Positions 1 to 8,606 of a DNA stretch of 64,000 bases are shown here, piece after piece. Numbering within the stretch: position 1 is the stretch's first letter; each line of letters begins with the position of its first letter. The position numbers were made by a program, and so were the translations under genes. The DNA lies in assembly GCA_029781865.1 (NCBI GenBank), contig JAKOVW010000032.1:62001-126000 (forward strand), written 5' to 3'. A model generated the notes under the pieces. It worked only from the letters and a program-made list of their open reading frames with translations. It was not told the origin of the DNA and searched no databases. The DNA comes from Bacteroidota bacterium (GTDB lineage Bacteria > Bacteroidota > Bacteroidia > Chitinophagales > Saprospiraceae).

Positions 1-172
1 ATTTTATTAATCGCATGGACTCCTGATCCGATTTTGACCGAAGCATATCCCGGATCCGAAAGCGTATTCTTTGCTCTTCAATGATCTGAGCATTTTCGGA
101 TTTGAATTGCAAAAAACCGAATACCGGAAATAGCAAATAGGCAACAAAAATAAAAAACATAAAAAAGATCAT
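1..172 (-). CDS. Partial membrane-anchored hypothetical protein (C-terminus off the left edge)
   Basis: An open frame starts with ATG at 172 and runs off the left edge without a stop, so 57 codons are visible. The N-terminus is a strongly hydrophobic stretch (MIFFMFFIFVAYLLFPVFGF), which should be a membrane anchor. It is followed by a charged segment rich in Arg, Gln and Glu (EEQRIRFRIRDMLRSK). I do not recognise a family. It could be a short membrane protein or the start of a longer cytoplasmic protein with a single anchor. Support is the hydrophobic-then-charged pattern and the lack of stops only. Confidence 0.4.
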   Translation of the reverse strand, partial: MIFFMFFIFVAYLLFPVFGFLQFKSENAQIIEEQRIRFRIRDMLRSKSDQESMRLIK

Positions 173-323
173 ATTGCTTGCTTTTTACTAAACCGTTAGA
201 AATCTAACCTTGGGCTAATTTAAACTGTTCTATTTAATGGTCATAAATTTCGTGATTAATTTATATCCTCAATCCTTTTCTTTCCATAAACCATGACATT
301 GAAAAACGAAAATATTCATTACT

Positions 324-354
324 TTTGGCCCTTTAAATAAGCCTTTCATATTTG
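324..354 (+). promoter_or_regulatory. Predicted Bacteroidota promoter (-33 TTTG, -7 CATATTTG)
   Basis: TTTG at 324-327 is followed 19 bases later by CATATTTG at 347-354, close to the Bacteroidota primary-sigma consensus TTTG-N19-TAnnTTTG. It would give a leader of about 60 bases for the secreted protein that starts at 424. Confidence 0.45.
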
Positions 355-423
355 CATTTAATTAATTGATGCTAACTGAATTTACATTTAAAAAATCTAA
401 ATTAAATACTCAAACTGAAATCT

Positions 424-1467
424 ATGAAAAATTTTTACTTAACTCTATTTATTAGTTCTATCCTTTGTGCGGCCTGTTATTCTCAAAATGTACTCATTGA
501 AGATTTCGACTTTACACCTGCAGATAGTCTTGAAAATTCAGGCCAATGGAATCGAAGCGGTATAAATACCGAATATAATATAAAAATAGTTTCCCCCGGT
601 CTTGAGTATCCGAATTACGTTGGTTCTGGAATTGGAAAAAGTTGTTTGCTTGCCAATGAAGGAAACGGAGATATTGTTTTTAGAAATTTCAGTTCATCCA
701 TAACTACAGGCTCAGCTTATATGTCATTTTTAATTCGCGTGGATAGTCTTCCTGACACTTTCACACAAGGATATTGCATCTCCTTTAATCCGAATACCGG
801 AGGCACCAATCTCAATACGGCATTGCACATAAAAAAGTTATCCGCATCAAGTTTCGATTTTGGAGTCCGGAAACTCAGTTCTGTGAAATACACTAATTCA
901 ACTTATAGTATTAATAAGACTTATTTAATTGTCTTAAAATATTCCATTATACCCGGCACAAGCAATGACTCATCCAGCCTATATATTTTTGCAAACGGAG
1001 TGCCCAATAGCGAACCTAATGCTCCTATCGCTTCGACGATTGAAGGGGATGATTATACTGGTCAAGGTTCCGTGTATTTAAATAATAACTATGCTCAAAA
1101 TGGCTTACAAGGCTGTCATATCTTAATCGATGGAATACGGGTAGGAAACTCCTGGACAACCAGTGTTTTAGCCATGTTATCTTCTGTTTCATCCGGTGGA
1201 TCCAAATTCCAACTACAACATGAGATTTATCCTAATCCCTTACAAGATAATACCGTTATTAAATATCAGATTCCGGAAAAAGGATTGGTCCAAATCCAGA
1301 TTATTAATTCAGCAGGAATTATATACGCTGATCTTTTGCGTGAAATACAGGAAAGTGGTAGCCATGAATTGATTTGGAATAGAGACAACTTGCCTGCGGG
1401 AATGTACTACTGCAAAATACAATTCAATCATTCTGAAATCAGCAATAAGAAGTTATTGATTCAATGA
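424..1467 (+). CDS. T9SS type A sorting domain-containing secreted protein
   Basis: A 347-residue protein with a clear signal peptide (MKNFYLTLFISSILCAACYSQ) and a C-terminal T9SS sorting domain. That domain starts near residue 270 at EIYPNPLQDNTVIKYQIP and ends in the usual KKLLIQ-type basic tail. The middle part (about residues 25-250) looks like a beta-rich, LamG- or carbohydrate-binding-like fold, with phrases such as VLIEDFDFTPADSLENSGQW and YMSFLIRVDS, but no catalytic motif is visible. It is expected to cross the inner membrane by Sec and the outer membrane by T9SS, and to be released or anchored at the surface. It stands alone with its own promoter. The substrate or partner is unknown. 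Confidence 0.8.
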   Translation: MKNFYLTLFISSILCAACYSQNVLIEDFDFTPADSLENSGQWNRSGINTEYNIKIVSPGLEYPNYVGSGIGKSCLLANEGNGDIVFRNFSSSITTGSAYMSFLIRVDSLPDTFTQGYCISFNPNTGGTNLNTALHIKKLSASSFDFGVRKLSSVKYTNSTYSINKTYLIVLKYSIIPGTSNDSSSLYIFANGVPNSEPNAPIASTIEGDDYTGQGSVYLNNNYAQNGLQGCHILIDGIRVGNSWTTSVLAMLSSVSSGGSKFQLQHEIYPNPLQDNTVIKYQIPEKGLVQIQIINSAGIIYADLLREIQESGSHELIWNRDNLPAGMYYCKIQFNHSEISNKKLLIQ

Positions 1468-1491
1468 GCCATTGAACATGGGATTATTGAA

Positions 1492-1536
1492 ATCCATTCT
1501 TCAGATATAAACGAAAATAAAAGAATGGGTTAATTT
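1492..1536 (+). terminator. Weak candidate hairpin after the T9SS gene
   Basis: ATCCATTCTT (1492-1501) can pair with AAGAATGGGT (1521-1530), with one G-T pair and a 19-base loop, followed by TAATTT. The loop is long and the T-run is poor, so this is only a possible terminator. Confidence 0.25.
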
Positions 1537-1751
1537 GTACGCAGTATTTCTTTTGCATGTATTGTTTAATCTACACGCTTAAAAAAATGTGTGATATCTT
1601 AAACTTTATTATCGCTTTACGAATTTTGAGCACATAAAATGATCTGAATTTATATAAGCGTACGCGATAGGCACATCACATGTTAATTTATATGCCTGAT
1701 TAAATTGATTACAGTAATATACCAGAAATGAACAAAATTCAAGACAAGCAA

Positions 1752-2774
1752 TTACAACCTGTGTATTGGATTGTATTCAATCAATTCGATTTGGGGAGTG
1801 AGGTAATCAGGTTTTGCCTCTTCCATTTTTAACAGATCTGTACTCAGGTATTTCTTGTTGCTATCACAAAGAACCGTCACCACCACTGCATCCGATCCCA
1901 TTTGATTTTGAATGTTAATTGCTCCAATGACATTTGCCCCTGAAGAAATGCCCACCGCCAAGCCCAGTTGCTTGGCTAATTTCTGAGCCATCAGTATGGC
2001 ATCTCCATCATGTGCTTGAATGATTTGATCGAGTTCATTAAAATGTACAATTGAAGGAATAAATTCATCTGAAATACCCTGGATTCTATGCGATCCCACC
2101 TTTTTGCCATGAGATAAAGTTGGCGACTCTGCCGGTTCCAGTGGGTGGATTTTTATATCGGAACTTTTAGATTTCAAATATCGTCCGACACCCATAACCG
2201 TTCCACCCGTGCCTACCCCTGCAATAAATGCATCCGGTATCAAATTAATACTTTGCAATTGAACCCAAATTTCTTTGGCAGTTGTTTTTTCATGAGCTTC
2301 CGCATTATCCTTATTGTCAAATTGCCTCGGCAAAAATACAGTTGAATCTGACGCCGCCATTTCTTTACTCAATTCTATGCTACCCAGGAATCCTCCTTTC
2401 TCTTTGGAGACAAGAATAACATCTGCACCCAGACTTCTGATGATATCCATTCTTTCTTTGCTGAGCCAGTCCGGCATAATAATTTTGACATCATGCCCCA
2501 AAGATCTGCCTATAGCTGCAAACGAAATCCCGGTATTACCACTTGTTGCTTCAACGATAGTGGTTCCACTGTGGATTAATTCGTGTTTATACGCTTGCTG
2601 CAATACATACAATGCCATCCGGTCTTTAATACTTCCAGTTAAATTGTAGTGCTCACATTTTACGAAAATCCGGCGGTTTTCATTTTTATACCTGTATATT
2701 ATTTCCAGCATAGGCGTATTGCCTATCATATGCCATAGGTGATGAAATTTCTGATCAATCTTTGAAGGAATCAT
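1752..2774 (-). CDS. cysK: PLP-dependent cysteine synthase family protein
   Basis: A 340-residue fold-type II PLP enzyme of the O-acetylserine sulfhydrylase / cystathionine beta-synthase family, expected to make cysteine from O-acetylserine and sulfide in the cytoplasm. Visible motifs are the N-terminal IGNTPMLEI, the Schiff-base lysine in TGSIKDR (Lys50), the substrate loop EATSGNTG (about 75-82) and the phosphate-binding loop GVGTGGT (about 186-192). The late GISSGAN motif is also present. Length fits CysK/CysM. There is no C-terminal CBS pair, so a full cystathionine beta-synthase is unlikely. CysK, CysM and the CBS catalytic core cannot be separated reliably by eye. It is a single-gene unit on the minus strand with a TAAATTTG box upstream. 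Confidence 0.85.
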   Translation of the reverse strand: MIPSKIDQKFHHLWHMIGNTPMLEIIYRYKNENRRIFVKCEHYNLTGSIKDRMALYVLQQAYKHELIHSGTTIVEATSGNTGISFAAIGRSLGHDVKIIMPDWLSKERMDIIRSLGADVILVSKEKGGFLGSIELSKEMAASDSTVFLPRQFDNKDNAEAHEKTTAKEIWVQLQSINLIPDAFIAGVGTGGTVMGVGRYLKSKSSDIKIHPLEPAESPTLSHGKKVGSHRIQGISDEFIPSIVHFNELDQIIQAHDGDAILMAQKLAKQLGLAVGISSGANVIGAINIQNQMGSDAVVVTVLCDSNKKYLSTDLLKMEEAKPDYLTPQIELIEYNPIHRL

Positions 2775-3161
2775 AAAGTAAATCTTCCATTAAATCAATT
2801 AAAATAAAAGTACATTATACTCCTCAAATTTAATATAATTTATGCACTTTTCGCACTCGGCAATGCCTGTTGCGACTGATTAATTTCAAATCTAGCACGG
2901 ACTTACTTCAAAAGTATGCAATGACCCAACACAAGAATGCTCTATAAATGGAATGGACTTAAATAAAAAGGTAATCTAAACATGATTGGATTGATCATGA
3001 TTAGGACTGGAGAAAGAAATTATGAACGACAATTTAAAGATCAAAACCGATGTAAAAATACCTTTGATAGATATAGAACCAGCTAAAAATTGCTCCATAG
3101 CATTTATCGTTTTCTAAAAAATGGTTATCTTCATATTTTCGTTTCATCAAACCATGCTGTC
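2775..3161. other. Intergenic region between divergent cysK and Omp28-like gene
   Basis: 387 bases separate the two divergent genes. Apart from the cysK-side -7 box I see no gene, repeat or RNA structure. A frame could be extended to a TTG at 3090 upstream of the Omp28-like gene, but the ATG at 3162 sits directly before the signal peptide and is preferred. Confidence 0.4.
2825..2832 (-). promoter_or_regulatory. Candidate -7 box for the cysteine synthase gene
   Basis: The minus strand reads TAAATTTG here, a perfect match to TAnnTTTG, about 50 bases before the ATG at 2774. No clear -33 TTTG lies at the expected distance. Confidence 0.35.
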
Positions 3162-4355
3162 ATGACAAAACAGATGATTAAATTAAGCCTTATTGCGTTT
3201 ATCCTAACGTGTAATCTGAAACAGATCGTTGCTCAACCCTTGCGAAAAGTTTTGCTGGAAGAATTTACAACTGCCTCCTGCGGAAATTGCCCCATGGCTT
3301 CAAAACGCATTAATGCCTGGCAAGCCGAGCATTCCAATTCTGCCATAATTATGACGATCCATGAAGGCTCAGGAGTGGATGCAATGAGCAGCAGTACAAC
3401 GGCAGCCATTTTCAATGCTGTGCATCCGGATGGATTTTGGTTTGCACCGGCAATTATGATCGACCGTACGGTATGGCCTGAAGCAGGTAATGAAATTTAC
3501 CTCATCGCCAATCAATTCAATGGCTCTGCAGATCCGGATCTGGATACACTTGCCCTTCGCGATATTGATTCTCCAGCCAAAGTTGCCATTGAAATCAAAG
3601 GCGATTATGATCCTGTGACCAGGATATTGAAAGCTACAGTCACAGCAACTTTTTTAGAAGCTGTTGCTACAGGCAATTGGCGTATCAATTTATTCCTGGT
3701 TGAAGACAATGTCGTAGGTTATCCGGGGCTGGGTCCGTTTAAAGGATGGGATCAGCATTGTTATGATCCTACATGGGCCAATGCCAATTTTCCCGGTATG
3801 TTTGACGGGACTTCAATTATCGGTTATCCACATCGCCACGTCATGCGTAATGCGATGCTTGGAACCTGGGGGATTGCCAATGTCATTCCTGCCACCCCAA
3901 TTCCAGGCACTGAATATTCTACCTCAACTTCTCTAAAAGTCGATACTGCCTATCACGATAACAATCTTTCTCTTGTGGCCTTTGTCTCATCATACGGTTC
4001 CGCTAAAAATCAAAAATATATTTTGAATGCGAATGATATCAAAGTATCCGCTTCATTTACTACCGGGGTAAATGACCTTAAACCAATTAGCCAATCCACA
4101 TTTGACCAAATTTATCCGGTCCCTACGCAAGACAAAGCTCACCTGGTATTCACAATAAATACATCTGAGCAAATCGAATTTGTTATTTCTGACTTGTTTG
4201 GAAAAATCGTACAAACAATTCCTTCCAATACATATTCTTCAGGTACTCACGAGTATATTTTAAATACAAATGGGATGGCACATGGAATCTATTATGTGAG
4301 CATGCGTTCACCGGGTCAAAATTTGATTAAAGAAATATTGGTTGCCGGAAAGTGA
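3162..4355 (+). CDS. Omp28-related secreted protein with CxxC motif and T9SS tail
   Basis: From ATG 3162 the protein is 397 residues with a signal peptide (MTKQMIKLSLIAFILTCNL, cut near IVAQ). Directly after it comes VLLEEFTTASCGNCP, the thioredoxin-like active-site region with a CGNC motif that is typical of Omp28-like proteins of Bacteroidota. The C-terminus (from about YPVPTQDKAHLVF to KEILVAGK) is a T9SS sorting domain. It is likely a surface or outer-membrane lipoprotein-like factor with a redox or structural role; no substrate is known. The frame is open upstream to 3090, but that start would be TTG and would put about 24 polar residues before the signal peptide. The gene is convergent with the bat operon across a repeat array. 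Confidence 0.75.
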   Translation: MTKQMIKLSLIAFILTCNLKQIVAQPLRKVLLEEFTTASCGNCPMASKRINAWQAEHSNSAIIMTIHEGSGVDAMSSSTTAAIFNAVHPDGFWFAPAIMIDRTVWPEAGNEIYLIANQFNGSADPDLDTLALRDIDSPAKVAIEIKGDYDPVTRILKATVTATFLEAVATGNWRINLFLVEDNVVGYPGLGPFKGWDQHCYDPTWANANFPGMFDGTSIIGYPHRHVMRNAMLGTWGIANVIPATPIPGTEYSTSTSLKVDTAYHDNNLSLVAFVSSYGSAKNQKYILNANDIKVSASFTTGVNDLKPISQSTFDQIYPVPTQDKAHLVFTINTSEQIEFVISDLFGKIVQTIPSNTYSSGTHEYILNTNGMAHGIYYVSMRSPGQNLIKEILVAGK

Positions 4356-4360
4356 AGAGT

Positions 4361-4636
4361 AGTCTGTAGAAAAGAAGTCTATAGTCTATAGGTTTTTGAA
4401 TAATATAGTCTGCAGAAAAGAAGTCTGTAGTCTATAGGTTTTTGAATAATATAGTCTGTAGGGAAGAAGCCTGTAGTCTATAGGTTTTTGAATAATATAG
4501 TCTATAGAAAAGAAGTCTGTAGTCTATAGGTTTTTGAATAATATAGTCTGCAGGAAAGAAGTCTGTAGTCTATAGGTTTTTGAATAATATAGTCTATAGA
4601 AAAGAAGTCTATAGTCTATAGGTTTTTGAATAATTA
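4361..4636 (+). repeat. 46-bp direct tandem repeats, six copies
   Basis: Six contiguous copies begin at 4361, 4407, 4453, 4499, 4545 and 4591. Each reads roughly AGTCTRYAG-RAAAGAAG-YCTRTAG-TCTATAGG-TTTTTGAATAATAT. Copies differ by only a few bases, mostly C/T and A/G changes, and the last is cut short. There are no spacers, so this is not a CRISPR array. Within each unit the short word AGTCTRTAG occurs more than once. The array lies just after the Omp28-like stop codon. Confidence 0.9.
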
Positions 4637-4679
4637 TTACTAATACTGCATATTATAAAGGAAATACAATAACAAATAC

Positions 4680-4781
4680 TCCTAAAGACTTCTTCCCTAT
4701 AGACTACAGACTAACCTCCCGTTTTTTCTACAGACTTCCTCCCTATAGACTTCTTCCCTACAGACTATAGACTATAAACCA
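4680..4781 (-). repeat. Inverted copies facing the 46-bp repeats
   Basis: The core CTATAGACTACAGACT (4697-4712) is the exact reverse complement of AGTCTGTAGTCTATAG in the direct array. Related blocks occur at about 4731-4776 (CTACAGACTATAGACTATA and CTTCTTCCCTA). Transcripts entering from either side could fold into large stems, so the region may act as a two-way terminator between the convergent Omp28-like gene and batE. Confidence 0.75.
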
Positions 4782-4784
4782 TTC

Positions 4785-5552
4785 CTATATTTCCTCCACA
4801 TCCGAACGCTTCAACCAACCCACACTACCATTTGCAATACGAATTTTCAACCAGTCTTCATAAGAGTCGAGCAATTGAACTTTAATACCTTCATGAAGGA
4901 GAAACAAATCCGTATTGCTATCCCCGGGAGAACTCTTTACATAAACGCTTACTGACATTACAATTGCGCTTTTATCAACATGATTAGACTCATAACTCTT
5001 TTGAGTGATAAACCAGGTGCCGAGCGTAAGAAATACAAACAACAGGGATGACACAAAAGCCAAGCGTTTGACCCAGGGATAAATGGATAATAGGTAAACG
5101 GCCAGCGAAAGAAAGATACTCCAGGCAAATGCAATCATCAGATAAGACCATTGGTCAGTAGATAATGAGTTGATGATCCGGTGTACCCATCGCAGGTAAA
5201 AAATTTCAGGTACAGTTTCAATTTTATCAACGGTCTTCAACTGAGCTACTTTAATATTAAAATTGATATCTTCATCGCCGGGTTTGAATTTCAACGCGCG
5301 CTCATAATTCAGGATGGCCCTGGCCGTATTCCCGGTTTTGTAATAGCAATTTCCAAGATTGTAGTACACTTCCGGTGAAAAGTATTTCTGATCCAATAAT
5401 TGCCTGTAAACTATTGCAGCGCTGTCATAACTTTTTGCCTGATAAAGTTTGTTGGCATTCTCAAATTCCATTATTGGATCAAATGCATAGCATGACCCAA
5501 CAACGAACAGGAGAAGTATGAAAACACTATATTTAAACCAATGGATTGTCAT
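4785..5552 (-). CDS. batE: BatE: TPR and SH3-like membrane protein
   Basis: A 255-residue protein with an N-terminal signal or anchor segment (about 8-24) and two to three TPR repeats (about 28-105; YNLGNCYYKTGNTARAILNYERAL is typical). Two membrane spans follow around residues 135-185, and then a C-terminal SH3-like domain (VKSSPGDSNTDLFLLHEG...VGWLKRSDVEEI). This order matches BatE of the Bacteroides aerotolerance operon. It probably acts as a membrane-bound scaffold in the periplasm; the biochemical role of Bat proteins is not settled. Its ATG overlaps the batD stop as ATGA, so translation is probably coupled. It is the last gene of the operon and ends next to the repeat array. Confidence 0.85.
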   Translation of the reverse strand: MTIHWFKYSVFILLLFVVGSCYAFDPIMEFENANKLYQAKSYDSAAIVYRQLLDQKYFSPEVYYNLGNCYYKTGNTARAILNYERALKFKPGDEDINFNIKVAQLKTVDKIETVPEIFYLRWVHRIINSLSTDQWSYLMIAFAWSIFLSLAVYLLSIYPWVKRLAFVSSLLFVFLTLGTWFITQKSYESNHVDKSAIVMSVSVYVKSSPGDSNTDLFLLHEGIKVQLLDSYEDWLKIRIANGSVGWLKRSDVEEI

Positions 5553-7390
5553 TTGATTTCTTCTTCAAGTTTACTGATTACTTTAATTCCCTTTTCATAA
5601 ATTTCCTTATTTGAAGGGGCGATTCCCTTTGCATACCTGGCCATTTCACAGGAATCAAGCGTTTCTATAAAAAGATTGATGGATTCTACACTCACATCTT
5701 TTGCAGATAACGCTGTTGCAATATTCTCTTTAGACAATTCAGAAACGGGAATCTGCAGCCGGTCCCTGATAAAACCCCATAAAGTCAAAGACATCTCATC
5801 GAGGAAGGCTTCGGTCTTATTTTCATCCAATAATTTCTTTGCAATCCTGAGTCGCTTCCTGGCTACCTGATTTGCCTTTCTACTTTTAAGTAAGTTCTGA
5901 TCATTCTGTAATTCCGCATTCCTCCTCTTGTAAAACAATAAAATAATGAACAGCACTAACGGAACGGCTAGCATTATGTAAAACGGAACTGAAGTATAAA
6001 ATGAATAAAGCCCTGTAGCAAAAATCGGGGCATTCGTCTTAATAAACCGAATATCATTCCCTAGCACCTGAATATCATTTTTCGAAACGCTGTTCACTGA
6101 AGTCGTAATCGTTCCTTCGCCTTTTGCAACTTTCAAAATGAATTCGGAACCCGGAATGACTTCATATTGCTTTTTGTCCAGATCGAAAAAAGCAAAATCA
6201 CCAATGGCAATTTTGTATTCACCGGCATTGCGTGGGATCATCAGATATTCAAATGATTTGCTTCCATTTACTCCAGCATTGCTGGCTTTAGCACTAGACG
6301 TTACCTTAGGATCGTACGTTTCAAAGTCCGGAGGGAAATCTATCTTTGGAGGATCTACTAATTTAATGTTGCCTTTACCATTTATCTTCATTTTCAATGT
6401 GACAGCATCATTCGTTTTAGTTTCTTTCTTATCGAGTTCAACATTTACAGTGAACTTACCCACTGTACCGTTGAATGAGGCAGGAGCACCAGCAGGAAGA
6501 TCCCGAACATTTATCTTTACCGGTTCACTGCGCAACTTAAACGGGACATCCTGCACGGTATTACCGAAAAACTGTCTGAAGAATGGATCATTAAACGGAT
6601 CTCTAGGATCATTGGATTGTTGCCTTTTCGCCTGAATTCGCGCCACTACCTCACCTTCCATCGGATCGAGAGTCAGCGTACCGCTTCGTTGAGGAAACAA
6701 AACGATTTTCTTAATATCGGCAACTTTGTATTGCACACCTTCAATATTCTCAACGCGGAACTCCAATTGTTTTTTGGTGTCAATATCGTAACTAAAAAAT
6801 CCTTCCAGAGAAGGCATTTTACTTAATGAGAAATTGACCAGCGTCAAACGCGTATAGAGCCTATAACTGATCACAAGTGGTTCACCACGATATACATTGG
6901 CTTTATCGAGGCTGGCTTTGAAAAAAACATTTTTACTATTTACAATTTCTTCGCTGCTACTGCTTTTTTGCGGTGAACTCTGTGCCGTCTGATTATTTCC
7001 CCCTTTGGCGACAACCAGAGTAAGTTCATTGGATTGAATGCGTTTGCCTTCAGATTCAATGGATGCCGCACCAATTTTAAACGTACCCGGAGTAGTTGCC
7101 TGGATGAGATAGGTATATGAAATAGTTTGAGAAACAGCCCCGTTCATAATCTTCATCTGGGAAGACTGACTTGGACCCATCAATACATTAAATCCTGAAA
7201 AACTCGGGGCCTGAAATCCTTTTCCCGCTCCTTCCAGCTGGAATGTGATCTGAACCTGATCGCCCACAGACACTGAATGGTTTGAGGCAGAAGCGATAAA
7301 TCGTACCTGTGACCATGACGGCAGAGCAAAACACAGAAAGGCGCAAATAAAACCTATATGCATTTTATATTTTCTAAGGTCTGCTTTCAT
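5549..7390 (-). CDS. batD: BatD: oxygen tolerance membrane protein
   Basis: A 613-residue protein with a signal peptide (to about WSQ, residue 28). The large periplasmic part is made of beta-sandwich repeats with the family phrases VRFIASASNHSVSVGDQVQITF and KANVYRGEPLVISYRLY. A single membrane span lies near 470-492 (IMLAVPLVLFIILLFYKRR), followed by a cytoplasmic helical tail. This is the standard BatD plan. It likely forms a periplasmic complex with BatA/B/C/E that helps cells withstand oxygen or envelope stress (family knowledge; mechanism uncertain). Met10 is an alternative start just before the hydrophobic core. It overlaps batE by ATGA, but unlike the other operon joints it is separated from batC by 523 bases of repeats. 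Confidence 0.9.
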   Translation of the reverse strand: MKADLRKYKMHIGFICAFLCFALPSWSQVRFIASASNHSVSVGDQVQITFQLEGAGKGFQAPSFSGFNVLMGPSQSSQMKIMNGAVSQTISYTYLIQATTPGTFKIGAASIESEGKRIQSNELTLVVAKGGNNQTAQSSPQKSSSSEEIVNSKNVFFKASLDKANVYRGEPLVISYRLYTRLTLVNFSLSKMPSLEGFFSYDIDTKKQLEFRVENIEGVQYKVADIKKIVLFPQRSGTLTLDPMEGEVVARIQAKRQQSNDPRDPFNDPFFRQFFGNTVQDVPFKLRSEPVKINVRDLPAGAPASFNGTVGKFTVNVELDKKETKTNDAVTLKMKINGKGNIKLVDPPKIDFPPDFETYDPKVTSSAKASNAGVNGSKSFEYLMIPRNAGEYKIAIGDFAFFDLDKKQYEVIPGSEFILKVAKGEGTITTSVNSVSKNDIQVLGNDIRFIKTNAPIFATGLYSFYTSVPFYIMLAVPLVLFIILLFYKRRNAELQNDQNLLKSRKANQVARKRLRIAKKLLDENKTEAFLDEMSLTLWGFIRDRLQIPVSELSKENIATALSAKDVSVESINLFIETLDSCEMARYAKGIAPSNKEIYEKGIKVISKLEEEIK

Positions 7391-7489
7391 TTATATAGCT
7401 AAGTTTCCTAAAACACCGTTCGATTTTTATACAAAGTTAAAATCAAAATCAACGGGGTTGAATTCAAATTTATTTTTTGTTATTATAAT

Positions 7490-7800
7490 AACACCCTTCC
7501 AGGGTTTGTAATCTTGACATTTCTGTATGCTACAATCCTGTCACCCCTTCGGGGTTTTGTTTTTAATCACAATACATTCTATAATAATTTTACCCCTTCG
7601 GGTTTTGTCTTTCCGCCTTGTTACAATTATTTCATTCTACAATCATGTCACCCCTTCGGGGTTTTGCTTTTAATCATAATTCATTTTATAATAATTTCAA
7701 CCATTCGGAGTTTGTTTACCGCTTTGTTACAATTATTTCATTTTACATTCATGTCACCCCTGCGGGATTTTATTTTCTCAATTATTTTATTTTACATTAA
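7490..7800. repeat. About 107-bp tandem repeats with CACCCCTTCGGGGTTTTG hairpin word
   Basis: Two nearly full units lie at 7540-7646 and 7647-7752, a partial third starts at 7753, and a degenerate copy sits at about 7490-7539. Each unit carries GTCACCCCTTCGGGGTTTTG, followed by an A/T-rich stretch with a second, weaker CCCTTCGGG-like word. CCCCTTCGGGG is a stable stem with a TTCG-type loop and is followed by T-rich sequence, so each unit could act as a weak terminator or RNA-processing site on either strand. Open frames across this tract are repeat artefacts. The repeats sit between batC and batD. Confidence 0.8.
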
Positions 7801-7913
7801 TCACACCGTATACAGCACAATAATTTCATTTCATACAGGTTTGATTTTATATACCCTTCATTTTACTTTTCTAAAATTTACGGATATTTACCTATTGTCA
7901 TAGAAAACTACCT

Positions 7914-8606
7914 TTACCAATTTTTTTCGATCTTCATTTTTTTCTCCTCCTTTTTTTGCATTTTCTTTTGAATATTCTTTTCGTCATTATTTAAAGCCCT
8001 TAATATTTTTTCTGCGTCCTCTTTTGATATCTTTTGACTCTGTTTCTGTTGTTGCTGTTCCTGCTTTTTCTGATCCTGTGAAGATTGTTGCTGTTGTTGC
8101 TGCTCTTTATTTTGATCCTGGTTATTTTGCTGATCCTGATTTTGCTTTTGCTTATTTTGCTGCTGATCTTTTTTTAACATTGCTTGTGCGTATGCCAGAT
8201 TGTAGCGGGTGTCTTCATCGGCGGGATTTAATTTTAACGCCTTTTTATATTCCCGGATACTTTCTTCATATTTTTTTGCTTGAAGATTTGCATTTCCAAG
8301 GTTATGGCAAATGGATTGCAATTCCTGCTTATCCAGATTCTTTCTACCGGCGAGTGTAGCATATTCAGCAATGGCGTCCTCATATTTTTGTTGTTTGTAA
8401 TAAGCGTTACCCAGATTATAATGCCCATACTTTGAATCTTTCTGAACACCCAGTGCTTTTTTATAACTCACTTCCGCATCGCTGTATTTTTTTTCTTCAT
8501 ACATTCGATTACCATCATTGATCCATTTTCTTTCGGATTGTGCAAAAGACGACATGGTCATACCAAGACCAATACAAAGAAATAGGGATGTAATATTAAT
8601 CTTCAT
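7914..8606 (-). CDS. batC: BatC: TPR protein of the bat operon
   Basis: Starting at ATG 8606 the protein is 230 residues. This start begins the signal peptide (MKINITSLFLCIGLGMTMSSFAQ) and overlaps the batB stop as ATGA; a longer frame to 8642 lies inside batB and is rejected. Three or more TPRs follow (RMYEEKKYSDAEVSYKKAL, YGHYNLGNAYYKQQKYEDAI, KYEESIREYKKALKLNP). The C-terminal third is a low-complexity Gln/Lys tract ending in a lysine-rich tail (KKMQKKEEKKMKIEKNW). The layout matches BatC. It probably works with BatB and BatD in the periplasm. The Q-rich tail is of unknown function and likely varies quickly. Confidence 0.85.
   Translation of the reverse strand: MKINITSLFLCIGLGMTMSSFAQSERKWINDGNRMYEEKKYSDAEVSYKKALGVQKDSKYGHYNLGNAYYKQQKYEDAIAEYATLAGRKNLDKQELQSICHNLGNANLQAKKYEESIREYKKALKLNPADEDTRYNLAYAQAMLKKDQQQNKQKQNQDQQNNQDQNKEQQQQQQSSQDQKKQEQQQQKQSQKISKEDAEKILRALNNDEKNIQKKMQKKEEKKMKIEKNW

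Noticed and set aside
4361-4636. CRISPR array
   Set aside because: The 46-base units are directly joined with no unique spacers, and no cas genes are near.
6138-6635. Long plus-strand frame inside batD
   Set aside because: It is the antisense shadow of a well-supported gene and has no family motif.
7514-7903. Protein-coding frame in the batC-batD gap
   Set aside because: It is a translation of the tandem repeat; two frames are open with repeating peptides rich in Phe/Tyr/His and no start context or family likeness.
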